This document shows positions 47,995 through 58,699 of a stretch of DNA of 64,000 nucleotides, one piece after another. The first letter of the stretch is position 1. Every line of letters starts with the position of its first letter. Position numbers and translations under genes: made by a program. The stretch covers positions 216,889 to 280,888 of the forward strand of contig VSDK01009060.1 in NCBI GenBank assembly GCA_009767595.1, in the 5' to 3' direction. Origin of the DNA: Symbiodinium kawagutii (Eukaryota > Sar > Dinophyceae > Suessiales > Symbiodiniaceae). A model generated the notes under the pieces. That model saw nothing but the letters and a program-made list of their open reading frames with translations. It was not told the DNA's origin and made no database searches.

Positions 47995-49227
47995 TTGCCA
48001 TCGCCGCCACCCTGGTCCTTCTTACCAGGGCCTCGGCGGCGAGATGCTTGTTCTTCACGAGCTTTGCGACTTTCTTTGGCGATGGCCGCATCATTCTTTA
48101 ACTCCGTTGCCACAAACGCAGCAAGGCTGGAATCCACTCCCTGGGTCTGACGCTTGTAGCGCCATCCCATGAAGTAGTCGGCTGCACTGTAGTCTGGAGC
48201 ACTGGGGCTGATGCGATGAGCTTCACGGATCACCTGCATGCGTCTGACGATCAACTCCGCACTCTGAAGGGCACTGGGGTTCAACTGATCAACCGTCACC
48301 AGGGCTTCAAAGATGCGTGAAAGGCACTCATGCTCATAGACACTACGATCACCTTTTGGGATATCCGAGGTTCTGATCCAATGCTCATGGTATGTAGTGG
48401 GTGTGAGGTTCTGGTCTCGAAGGGCTTTGGCAATATTGAGAGCCGTGGCCGGCCCTTCAAGCTGTAGCCCTCCACCCTGTGGAACACCATCAACCATGGC
48501 AGGAACCGCACTGTGGAAATCCCGGCGTCTGACCCCTTGTCCGTCGAACACAATGGGAAGGACCCTGAAATCATCCAGTTTGTAATTGGAAGCATCATTT
48601 TGGGGAACCCTCTTCACCATGCAACCATCAGCTTGGCCAAGTAGATCAGGAATGATAGCACGATCACCCATACGAACATGACCTTGAGGTAGTACCGCAG
48701 GTTCAACACAAATGATGTCACCCCTTGTACAACCACCAGAAGTCTCAACCGCAACCCAAACGAACACCGTGTGAGCTGGACCAACTCCTGGAGCTGGGGG
48801 AACAACCACTGGAGGTGCTGCGGCAGCCNNNNNNNNNNNNNNNNNNNNNNNNNNNNNNNACCAAGCCGGCGGGAGCTGCTGCCATCACCGGTCCTGCCAA
48901 AGGTGCGGCAGGAAGGCCCCGTTGGATTCGCATTGTGTCTGCTTCAATTCTCGCTTGGGCTAGATGATGGGCAAGATCCAAGGGGTTGATGTCACCAAAA
49001 CCATAAATGCTAGCAGCAGGGATGCGAGGCGGAGGAACTCGATTCGAACCCAGATACTCAAAGTCAACCAGGTCCGGGTTAGCAGCCTCCAGTTGTTCGG
49101 GGTACCGGTCCATATCCGGCGTCAGGATTATCCATTCACTGCCAGAGACACATGCTAGCAGAAGACGAGTATGCCAGCATAGTGGCCGCTCGCCATAGTT
49201 CATCAGGGCAAGCTCTCCACTCTGCAT
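47991..49227 (-). CDS. Retroelement 2 gag-like ORF (spans assembly gap)
   Basis: ATG four nt after the ORF1 stop (TGAAGCCATG). The part before the gap reads WHTRLLLACVSGSEWIILTP, then PRIPAASIYGFGDINPLDLA and an Ala/Pro stretch. The part after the gap continues the Ala/Pro linker in another frame, then SGGCTRGDIICVEPAVLPQG, ALQSAELIVRRMQVIREAHR and a basic ASRRRGPGKK tail. The linker on both sides implies one ORF of about 410 residues whose true gap length is a multiple of 3. Layout and basic tail fit Gag; no zinc knuckle. Confidence 0.62.
48829..48859. other. Assembly gap (31 N)
   Basis: Falls in the GC-rich Ala/Pro linker of gag. Confidence 1.
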
Positions 49228-49231
49228 GGCT

Positions 49232-49597
49232 TCAGCCCAGAATACTCAACGTCTTACCAGTTGTACCAAAGACACCACGCTTCCCCTTCGAAGGGGATGT
49301 GATGAGCGGTTCCCTAGAGCCCTTGAGGATAATGAGAGAAGCCCCCAAAGCAACCAGAATGATAGCCACCAGTGAAAATAACCAGAAGCCAGCACCCAAC
49401 CCCAACTCACAGCTGCAGGCGCACTGACAAAGGCACTGGCACTTGTCCGGCTCGGCCTCCACCTGCTTCCGAAGTTGCCAGCCCACCACAACGCCACCAA
49501 CCAATGTCACACCTAGCGTCGTGGCCTGCTGGTCCATGGCACGCAGCAGGAACGTGTTGAACTTGAGCCGATGGTGTGGCGGCCCATCGGCAGACAT
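49232..49597 (-). CDS. Retroelement 2 ORF1, small membrane protein with Cys ladder
   Basis: 121 codons; the ATG lies inside terminal repeat A1. Two predicted helices, residues 26-42 (TTLGVTLVGGVVVGW) and 70-92 (FWLFSLVAIILVALGASLII), separated by a loop with six alternating cysteines, CQCLCQCACSC (53-63). Basic C-terminal tail. The alternating Cys pattern could bind metal or form disulfides or lipid anchors. Retroelement 1 also opens with a membrane ORF. No family recognised. Confidence 0.55.
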   Translation of the reverse strand: MSADGPPHHRLKFNTFLLRAMDQQATTLGVTLVGGVVVGWQLRKQVEAEPDKCQCLCQCACSCELGLGAGFWLFSLVAIILVALGASLIILKGSREPLITSPSKGKRGVFGTTGKTLSILG

Positions 49598-49625
49598 TCC
49601 TCATTAATGTCTAAAGACTAAACAT
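49558..49625. repeat. Terminal repeat A1 of retroelement 2
   Basis: 68-bp match to A2 at 43686-43753. Marks the 5' boundary and contains the ORF1 start. Confidence 0.92.
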
Positions 49626-49629
49626 ATAT

Positions 49630-51215
49630 TATACGTTGAATGGTAGGCGATTACCCGGATACATAAGATGCATGGGGGTTGCCCCCAAAACTATTCTAAA
49701 AATGATGATAGCTACAAGAGAAACTGAACAATTTTGGGACGCACCATATGCTTGCAATCTTTTGCGAAGTGGAATTGTTTCCGCAATATCCACGTCTCTG
49801 TGCATGGGTCCTCCACATCATCCCGCAGTATATCGTCTGTTCCAGATGATCAATCTTTGATTTGAGGGTTCCCCTAATTCCAGAAACACCCAAATGACCA
49901 AGAAAGGAAGGCCTCCGATGCTCGTGTTTTCTGCGTCTTTTCGGGTCGCGAGCTCCGCGGCAAGCACTACAATTGTAAGCTTAGCCATGGTTCAACAGCA
50001 TAGCCATGGGAGTAAGCTTCATTATGAGACCCTGTTTGAACAGGGCCCAAAAAAGGATGACGGTTTCATGGTCAAGTCCGCGGCCTATGAACCAACAAGA
50101 GGTTCGATCGATCCTGGTTGAACATTCAACACGGAATGTCCATCCCCACCATAGTAACTCCGGACCAGCCTCGTTGACCTCAAGTCACAGAAGTTGCAAA
50201 TCCTACCCTGACCTTGCTCCAAAATACGGTGGGTGCTCCTGGAAAACTTGTTGAAATATCTGGAGAAAAGTTCGTTCGAGTTCCCAGATTGGTCCCAACT
50301 CAAACCACACCTGGCACCTCACAACTGCCCAGTGACGACTGGCGAATGGCATGGGTAAAGTTCAAACGACTTGGGCCTTCTAAAACGAGCAAACTCAATG
50401 GCTCCAAGAGGATCTTCACATGGTCCTGTGGCGAATGGCGCACTTGGCAAATGGCGCACTGTTTGTTACAGGAACCTGCACGTTGACATGACGATGGGAG
50501 AGCAATGGCTTTGAACAGAAAAACAAATCATCAAAAGTAATGATTGGTTATTCATGGTTAATCAGGAGGAAATTCCTCGCCCAATCTCCCGGCACAATGC
50601 GGTCAATAATGGTTGATAAAGGTTGATAATGGCTAATAACATTTGGGATTTCATGATTTTTCTGCCAGTAGAGTGAACTTGCCGCCCGGTTTCCGCTCCA
50701 TTCCATCGTTTGGCAATGTCTATACGTTTTCGTATCATTGTACATGTGTGTGTGTGCGAACGCTTGGATACACATTATCATGGTGCATGGGTTCAACATG
50801 TTCCGACACACACTTGGTTGTTTTCGTTCTTCCAGTGCAGTCTTAATATGATACGATTTTGGGATTTCAACAGTTTGAACTATTGTGTATCAAGATTTTG
50901 GCTGGTGAACAATCTTAGCCACGTTCGGTCCTTGCAGTCTCATGGGATACTGAAAAGAGTTCATTCTTGTTCTGACTAGAGTAGACCAACCAGTAGATTC
51001 TCGCTGATTGTCAAGACTAGAGTCTAAAGTCTCGTCGCTGACCCACATTCTTCGCCTCTCATCCATCATCAACCCCTAATTCACCACTCACCATTTCCAA
51101 CCGTAAATCCTTGCCACTAACTTTTTTCAAGCACCACCATGTCAACCACTGCCCACTCACCACAACTAACCACCATCACATGCCCCACCACATCGACCAC
51201 CACTACCCATGCCAT
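49630..51215. other. Mostly non-coding; one weak plus frame
   Basis: A degenerate right end of family A lies at 49865-49892. A plus frame at 50214-50486 reads EKFVRVPRLVPTQTTPGTSQ and DDWRMAWVKFKRLGPSKTS and may be an exon. C-polarity CATCATCAACC/CACCACCATC words fill 51060-51210. Confidence 0.35.
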
Positions 51216-51221
51216 CCACCC

Positions 51222-51394
51222 GGCCAAGCGCTGCACCGGTCCTCCGGATCTCGTGCGTCCCGGTGCCGCGGCTTGCCGTTGGGATCGGCGGCTTGCATCG
51301 TCAGCTGCACGGGCTGCAGCAACGACAGGGTGGCGATGGTGGGCCCTGCCGCGGGGTCCTTAGGGCGGCGGCGTTTGGACACCGTTGAGGCCAT
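51222..51394 (-). CDS. Minus-strand exon candidate, possible first coding exon
   Basis: ATG start reading ASTVSKRRRPKDPAAGPTIA and LQPVQLTMQAADPNGKPRHR with very GC-rich third positions, ending near a CCG/GTGGAT donor. Island between C-polarity (left) and G-polarity (right) repeats. Family unknown. Confidence 0.45.
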
Positions 51395-51399
51395 GGGGT

Positions 51400-52220
51400 G
51401 ATGGGTTTGCAGTGGTGAATTGATAGGGTTGAAGCTTCTTAAGCTGCCAATCAATGATTGTTAAGCTGTTCAGCTGCCAATAGGGTAAGCACCATGGTTG
51501 TTAAGCTTGTTCAATGATCTAAGTTGATGAAGCTCATCAATAAATAGGGAATAACATTTGATCGATCAATTTTGTTAAACTCACTTTTGAAAGTGGTGGA
51601 TGAATATGCGTAAACGATCTATATATTAAGCTAATTAACAAAGACTGATTCTTGAATAAATGGTGAAGCACTGCAGTTCGTTGATGGCTAATTGATGGCT
51701 TTAATCCGTGGTTAAGCAATAGTTGAGCACCGGGGCACCCTTTCGTGGTGAATCGAAGATGCATGGTGAGTTCATGGTAATTCAATGGCTGATGGCTATG
51801 GTCACTCAATGGTTCATGATGATGAATAATGATCAACTATGGTCAGTTAATGCTTAAAGGTTGATGATGGCTTGTAAGTATTGTATGCAATCAGTCAGGT
51901 GCACTGTTAGTTGTAAGCCATTCTACTTAGAATGATCAGTTTGGTTAGTGCTCATTCACACGTCTACACAACATGCGACAACTCGGTAACAATCAGCTAC
52001 CCTTGTATGACATCAAATCGTAAGCAACAGAAGTTCCGGCAATAGCAACAACGACAACAACTGCAACTGCAACCGCAACTGAAACAACAAAAAGAAAGAC
52101 AGGTGGCTATAATCCGTAATCTGTGGAGAAGTACTGGGTACACAAATTGGCAAATCAACGAATCCAGAAGGATGGGCGAGGTTGTTTTGCCTGATGCTAT
52201 GGTAGATTATCATCCCTCTT
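51400..52220. repeat. TTGATGGCT/ATGGTTAAG-type low-complexity DNA (G polarity)
   Basis: Degenerate TGGTGAATTGATGG and ATGGCTGATGGCTATGG words; no exon. Confidence 0.6.
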
Positions 52221-52224
52221 GGGA

Positions 52225-53155
52225 TGCCTAGGTCACCGAGCGGCTCAGTAGGTACTGTCCTAGCGCTGACGCTTCAAAAACCGTGCGAATGTGAGGCCTC
52301 ACGTGTTAGTGGATTTCCCCCAAGTGCATTAGTGGTTTTCAATAAATTCTCTTGGGGCGATTTTTGGAGACTGTCTGATGTATCCCAGCAATTGATGGTT
52401 CAGCCGAGCACGCAATTTTTGAAAGGTAGCCTCAGGTCATGGTTTGCAACAAGACTATGCCTGCTATAATCTCCAAGCTGTTATGTATTCCCATTGGCTA
52501 TAGCAAAAAAAATAGGATAAACGATCAATTTGAACGGGAGAAAAGCGTCCGAAACTCCACAGAAACCCCTGGGCCCAGGTGCCGAGTTGCCTCTACGTGG
52601 CTGCCGATGCCGCTGTCCTCCAGATATTCGTTCGCCAGGACCTGGTTGATACCTGCATGAATGCTCGCTGGCATGCCATCGCTGCGTCATGCCAGGGTGT
52701 CATGGTCCATCACCAGCGTCGGACACCCAACAGACACCCTTTACGCCTATCCGTTGAGAAGACAGTCAGGGAGCGACATCAGCTTCGATGGGAATAACTA
52801 GCACTGATCAACAGAGAAGCCTCGGTCTAGCCCTGCCTCCTGGCTGAGAGAAGAGCCCCAAGGACCTGCAAGACTTGCTCAGAAACCACCAATTTGATGG
52901 TAGGGTGCTAGAACAATTCGCGGAAGGTTGCAGGACAAAGATGTATGTATAATTTCATTCACATGTTGTCCTGCATGTACAAGGCATACATGTCTCTGGG
53001 TGAGCGGGTGAGTGGGCGTGTATGTACCCATATTCGGGTTGCCCACCTGGTGGTGTGGACGAATCCACCTCCATCACTGCTAAAACACCCAGGTATCTTA
53101 TCTCATGAAATAAGGGTGGCCATGATGGGTTGGAAGAATGTCTCAAAAACTAGCC
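52225..53155. other. No clear gene
   Basis: Short frames on both strands (52439-52690) without splice signals or recognisable motifs. Confidence 0.25.
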
Positions 53156-53159
53156 ATTA

Positions 53160-53500
53160 GTAGAATCTGATCAATCATATCATACGTCATTCAACGATAT
53201 TAGGCATCATCAGCCATCATTATCAACTCTTCATCATCATGAACCATGGCAGCCGTGAATCAGTATATAATTCATGACCATCACCCAGTACAGTATCGAT
53301 CACTATCGGCAACCACATCGACCACCATAAACTTAGAAGCCTTTCATATATCGGTGCAGAACCAATGATGAAGCATGAATTCATTGTCATTGAGCTCACT
53401 GAACCCTTCATGAACCATCAATCAACCATCATCCACCATCATCAACCATCACGAACCATCACTAAGCATCATTAGCCATAACTAACCATCGCTAACCCGG
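53160..53500. repeat. AACCATCATCAACCATCA-type low-complexity DNA (C polarity)
   Basis: Dense ACCATCAATCAACCATC words on the plus strand, left of the 53.56-kb island. Confidence 0.8.
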
Positions 53501-53504
53501 CACC

Positions 53505-53630
53505 CCCATCAGCTGACTCAAGCAGCGCCACCTGACTCGCGGCAGCAACCACCCAGGCAGCTCAGTCAAACTGCGTCCTGCAGTCACCGAAGTCGCTGCT
53601 CCGGTTGGTGGATCCATAGGGCTCGTGGTT
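53505..53630. other. GC-rich exon-like island
   Basis: Short minus frames (NHEPYGSTNRSSDFGDC) suggest an exon; boundaries unknown. Repeat polarity flips here. Confidence 0.3.
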
Positions 53631-53634
53631 GGTA

Positions 53635-54010
53635 GAATTGGTGGTGAAGAAAAATGGCTGAACAACTACTAAGTGGAATTAACGAAGAACCACTATAGTA
53701 GTAATTATGAATTAACCAGAATGATGAATAGCTTCTATGGTGGTTCGTAAGAGCTAATGATGGTGGTTACAGTAAGAATGGTGGTTGATAGGAATTGGTG
53801 GTGAAACACTGGGCTTAATAACGATCAATGATGGCTAATGGTGGTTGATAGTGGTGAATTACTGACCACTATTGAGCACTTTGAATGGTGATTAATAATG
53901 GTTAATAGTGGCTAGCTACCCGCCACCATTAATAGTGGTGAAACATCTGTGGTTCGGAATGGTTGATGACAGGCGGTGCTTGATAGTGACTATTATAAAG
54001 GGTAAAACAT
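53635..54010. repeat. GGTGGTTGATAGTGG-type low-complexity DNA (G polarity)
   Basis: ATGGTGGTTGATAGG and TGGTTAATAGTGG words right of the island. Confidence 0.8.
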
Positions 54011-54182
54011 GTTTTTTGTTTGGTGAATTAAATATGGATACATATAGCCCTGATTCTTGGAATAGTTGATAGCCTCAGCAGTGGACAATCATCACTGACA
54101 GTCAACTAGACAATCATGTTGCTTTATGACCCACCAACAACTATATGAACTGGTCGTTACCCTCGCGAGCACTAGCTCGTAG

Positions 54183-54445
54183 TCAGAAGCCAATTCCAAA
54201 CAAATTTCGGGTTCTCTCACCCACCAGCGATATGAACCTATCATAAGTCTTCGAATTACCAAGTTGGGGATGCATTGGCGAATTGATAGAACAAGTTTCT
54301 ATCAACTGACCTGCAGAATTCATGGCTATCACGGGCTGCAGCTCCCTTAGCATCCACTTACAAGCCCCTGCCAATCGGGCACGAGTGGGGTAGACTCCCC
54401 AAGGCAACCAACTATCAATGGTTCCATCAGCCTCGAAATGACCAT
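54183..54445 (-). CDS. Minus-strand exon candidate with stop
   Basis: Reads FEADGTIDSWLPWGVYPTRA, LAGACKWMLRELQPVIAMNS and TYDRFISLVGERTRNLFGIG, then a stop, so probably a last exon. A second frame to the left (EWQGPAGFHEFDSVSDDMV, up to 54510) may be the preceding exon. Family unknown. Confidence 0.45.
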
Positions 54446-54599
54446 ATCATCAGATACACTATCGAATTCATGGAAACCAGCGGGCCCCTGCCATTCGCTG
54501 ATTGACATCTGTACATGTGTCGAAGATGTCGGTCCAAACGTGTCGCTTGTATTCCCTTGGTGATTGTCCCATACCTCGTTGCTGGTTGTCACTGGAACC

Positions 54600-55500
54600 C
54601 CCTTGCTGACTACCCCCTACCTCGTTGCTGAGCCCCTCCAGTAATTGTTATCGTTGCTTGTTCATCAGCCTGGAGTAGAACCCGTCCTTCTTGCGCCTCT
54701 TTTGTACTGCTGCTTGTTGGTTGTAATTCAGGGACTGCTTGGGAGGTCTGGTAGTAGACCCTGCAGTCACAGTGAGAACAGGGCTGCGAGCCATGACATG
54801 ACGCTCGATCGAAAAGTGGGGTCTGGTCAAATCCAAATCTCCGACGAATTCAAAGAGAAATAGCTCGAGCAGTGATACTGTGGGGACCCCACATCTGTTT
54901 GTGTATTTGTTTGTGTGAGCGTGCATGTGCACACGTATATTCAGTTATGTGTGCAGCTATATACATATCTATGTACTGCATGTTTATAAGTACACGCTAC
55001 CCCGAGTGTGCATGTGTGTATATATAGATATACGTATGCATATGCAAACACAAGTGTATTCTATATGTGGGTGCGGTTGCTTGTGGGTGGAAACAGACAC
55101 ACGTACATGTACAAAAGCAGAGGAATCTATGCAAATTGACATGCATTTGCAGATATTTGTATGTGCTTAGATGTTTGTATGTGTATGTATATATATATAT
55201 ATGCATATATGATTCTTGAAATATATACATGTATATGTATACATAAATATATATATATATACATGTATACGACAAACATCCACATTACATACCAAAAAGC
55301 ACGATTGGAACTCTCAAATGGATATGCAGCGAGTCCAACATGGCCATGGAACCAGCGGGTCATGTTATCAGTGCCACATGGTCGCGGCCGTACGCCCCGT
55401 GATTCTAATCCCCTGCCAGGTCACTATCTACGATGGGAATGATGATCCCAGCAACGACTACAGCCATGTGTGAATCAACCAAGCAAGCTATCTATGTGTG
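54600..55500. other. Microsatellites, no clear gene
   Basis: TATG/CACA-type microsatellites at 54905-55275; a plus ATG frame at 54645 is weak. Confidence 0.4.
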
Positions 55501-55559
55501 CAAGAATGCCTTAATTGAAGCTTTATCTTTAACAAGGCCACTCAAACGGCCCTAGCATT

Positions 55560-56340
55560 GATGTGTCGAAGATGGATCATCAATTACAACCATCAACTGA
55601 AATATCAGCATTATATAATCATCAACTCATCCCAATGTTGGATTGAAGGGAGCAACATGTTCTAACAACTAATGAGTCCCAAGCCAGCTGGGAGCAACGG
55701 CGAACAATCATCAATCACGATTGTTGTCTGTTTCTGCTCAATATCCCCACTACCAATTATCACTAACCATTGATTTACCATCAAGTGGCCATCAATTGAC
55801 CATCCAATTGACCATGAATACTATATAAACAATCATCAACTAAGCGCCAATTTATCATCAATTCAAGGGCAAAGGCAAACTGATGAATAGTCAGTCCACA
55901 AAGATTTTCTCCTGATGTTGGTCATTCTCCATGAATTGGTTCTGGTCAATTACCCATTGGGAGCCATTAATACCTATTGCTTTACCATCAACTAACCCTG
56001 TATCAACCTCATTACCCATCCAATTCACCACCCAATTCACCATCCAATTAACCATGAATACTAGATAACCATCAACTAACCCTCAATTAGCCATTGAAAT
56101 CTAACTTCATAACTACTCACCAGCAACTTAATCACTACCACTTAGGATGATAGTTCTCCTAAGGTAGTAAATCATCCTAAGTGATAGTTATCAACTCACC
56201 ATCATTCATCCTAACCCTCCATTTAGATTAACCAACTACCACCAACTAACCAACCAACCAACTCACCACCTAACTACTAATATTAACCACTACTACTAAG
56301 ATAACCTATCAAATAACCACATTATTAACTATCAATAACC
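55560..56340. repeat. CCATCAACTAACC-type low-complexity DNA (C polarity)
   Basis: Long stretch of ACCATCAACTAACC and CAATTCACCACCC words, all C on the plus strand. Continues past the family A insertion to about 56545. Confidence 0.85.
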
Positions 56341-56345
56341 ACTTG

Positions 56346-56449
56346 GGTGTTTCTCAAAATAGGGGGGTACCCCTAAATCATCCTATATTAATCATTATTA
56401 GTAATAAACCAACCATTTCTTGGGGCCCCCTATTTTGAGAAATCACCAT
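56346..56449. repeat. Inverted-repeat element family A, copy 11
   Basis: GTGTTTCTCAAAATAGGGGG and GCCCCCTATTTTGAGAAATC ends, AAATCATCCT and AAACCAACCATTT inner words. Confidence 0.88.
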
Positions 56450-56559
56450 ATCATCAATAATTATAAACCAACTGCTTCCCCATCATTTGCCATTGTTTTC
56501 CCTATAAGATGGTAGGTTAACCACTTAGATAACCCTCTAACCAACCAACTACCCACCAC

Positions 56560-56680
56560 CAACGCCAGGACACAGCCCGAAGAATTGCTGCGCCCGTCGG
56601 ATCTTCCGCATCCAGCAGGCACCTCCGCGGCGCTGCCGGCGGTGGAACGGGTCAATGACATGAATGGATATGCAGCTGGT
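56560..56680 (-). CDS. Minus-strand exon candidate, GC-rich island
   Basis: Best frame reads DPFHRRQRRGGACWMRKIRR and AQQFFGLCPG with GC-rich third positions. A second frame with an ATG is also open. Flanked by C-polarity repeats on the left and G-polarity repeats on the right. Family unknown. Confidence 0.4.
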
Positions 56681-56684
56681 TGGT

Positions 56685-57060
56685 GGTTGATGATGGTTAT
56701 ATATGGTTAATAAGGGTTCATAATGGTTACATATGGTTATATATGGATATTGATCTGGTTGGTGGTTAATGCTAATAATGGTGGTCATATATGGTTATAT
56801 ATATATATATGGTTAATGATGGTTATGTATGGTGATAGATGGTTATATATGGGGATAGATGCTTATATATGTTCATAATGATGGTTGATAATGGATATAG
56901 ATGGTTATACATGGTTAGTAATGGTGAATGTTAATAATAATGCTTAATAATGGTTGTATCTGGTTATAGATGGTTATATATGGTTGTAGTAGGCTATATA
57001 TACTTAATGTTTGTGAGATTAATGGATATTGATGGTTCATAAGTTCATATTACTACAATA
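56685..57060. repeat. ATGGTTATATATGG-type low-complexity DNA (G polarity)
   Basis: ATGGTTATATATGGTTAATG words throughout, mirror polarity of 55560-56340. Confidence 0.85.
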
Positions 57061-57064
57061 ATGA

Positions 57065-57780
57065 CATAAGATACTAATCTGGTTGGTGGTTGAACCACCC
57101 CTATGAAAAATATTGGTCAACCAACCTACCAACCATTTGTTAATACTCGGGAAAATAAAAAATGTGTGAAATCACCCAGCAGCAACGGTCAACGTCAATG
57201 ACATCACTGGATATTGATGACTCGAAACTTCATACGATTTATGGATGGTCAATCATTTCATTGATTTTCGATGAACAAAACCTCAGAACAGAGTAATGAC
57301 ATCAATGGGTAGTCATGGTTAAGATGTTCATATAATTTCTATTGAACATATGAATCGATTTGCTTTTTTAGTGCTTGGCTGTAAAAATTGCTTTCAATGT
57401 TGGAAATGTATATAGTTGCTAGTCTCGCTAGAAAAAAATAGCTAGCTGACAATCATGTGGGAATGGGTAATGATTGATCAATGGAGCCTCAATGGTTCAT
57501 TATAGTTGCTCTCCTGGAAACTATATCCTAGTTGGAAGCTCAAGTTAGATGGGCTGTTTACAAACCAACTTGTCTCAGGAACTAGATGTTGGTTATTGTT
57601 GGCTAGGATGTCCTATCTGTTCACTAGATTATCAACCTGCTTGTTTATCATAGTAGATAAAACATGGCAGCCCCCCCCAGTTCTAAGTTGGTTTACAAGC
57701 CAGCTATCCTAGTTCGAAACCAACTTACCTGACCGGTGTAGACAAGTGGCCATATTCTGAACCATAATTGCGTGGCTTTC
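57065..57780. other. No gene seen
   Basis: AT-moderate; a plus frame at 57506-57712 is the only long one and is not convincing. Confidence 0.35.
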
Positions 57781-57826
57781 ACAAACTCTTCATCACTTGG
57801 CCATAGTTGGATCCGTGAACGAAATC

Positions 57827-57916
57827 GCTAATTCACCATACTTACTCATACCGAGGGGTTCATGAACCATAGCTAATTCACCATACTTACTCATACAGAG
57901 GGGTTCATGAACCATA
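57827..57916. repeat. 45-bp tandem duplication
   Basis: GCTAATTCACCATACTTACT starts copies at 57827 and 57872; both end GGGGTTCATGAACCATA. Confidence 0.92.
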
Positions 57917-58052
57917 GCAAATCATATTCATGGGCAAGAATCAAGCATAGTTCACCACATCAATTGGTTCATTCACCATGTTCATCCATGGCATCGCCAG
58001 GGCATTGGTTCATGGCATGAACATGGCGCCCCACCACGATGGCAGCGCTTAC

Positions 58053-58089
58053 CTGGTCCATCCAGGATCTTCAAAACTTCGGCTTCCTC
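58053..58089 (-). CDS. 37-nt micro-exon candidate
   Basis: Bounded by a GTGCCAG acceptor and a perfect CAG/GTAAGC donor; reads EEAEVLKILDGP. Too short to identify, but the splice sites are the best in this half of the window. Confidence 0.4.
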
Positions 58090-58109
58090 CTGGCACGGAT
58101 GGTGACTGA

Positions 58110-58480
58110 CCATGAACTTGACAATGGGTTAATAGGTCAATGGTTAACAGGTCAACCGATGGTTGATGGTTAATGATGAATGGTTAATGGTTAATGGTTA
58201 ACTTCACCATTGAATAGGTCAATGGTCAATAGATAATAGGTCAAAGGATGGTTAATGGTTATTTATCCAGTGATACTGCATTCAATGACTAGTTATGGTT
58301 AATGGTCAATGGTTCATGGTTATGAACTATCAATGACTAGTTCTGGTTGATGGTTATATCCATTAACTTCTAGTTATGGTCGATGGCTGTTTCATTTATA
58401 CACTTTTTTATTGATGTAAATGGTGCATAAAAATGGTTGAACTTCTGATGAACAGCTATGGTGACAAGTGATGGTGAAAG
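58110..58480. repeat. ATGGTTAATGGTCAATGG-type low-complexity DNA (G polarity)
   Basis: GGTCAATGGTTAACAGGTCA and ATGGTTAATGGTTAATGG words right of the micro-exon. Confidence 0.85.
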
Positions 58481-58699
58481 AGAATTAGTGATTCGCTCTT
58501 GGCTAATTAGACTTATTGAGAAATAAGTAATTGAAAACCACAGTAAGTGAGCAATTGCGATTGATTAGTATAAGGACATAGTACCAAGTCGGTTGGTCAA
58601 CAACCATCACTAATTGACAATCCATTGCTGGTTAAGTAGATTTGATTAGTAAGAAGTGGGTTGATTAATGAGTATTCATGAATCATACTTATTGCTTCA

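Larger units (their letters stand above)
43486..49625 (-). mobile_element. Retroelement 2: YR retrotransposon with split direct repeats
   Basis: 6.14 kb on the minus strand. The 5' end carries repeat A1 (49558-49625). The 3' end carries B1 (43752-43915), A2 (43686-43753) and B2 (43486-43649), that is A1 - ORFs - B1 - A2 - B2, the split direct repeat layout of PAT/Ngaro-type YR retrotransposons. ORFs in order: membrane ORF1, gag, RT-RNase H (broken), tyrosine recombinase, methyltransferase-like. No DDE integrase. B2 abuts a (TA)n run and no target duplication is visible, as expected for recombinase integration. Contains a 31-N gap. Confidence 0.88.

Noticed and set aside
43470-49640. Target-site duplication around element 2
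   Set aside because: Flanks (TATATAT and ATATTATACG) share only AT-rich dinucleotides; YR elements do not normally create one.
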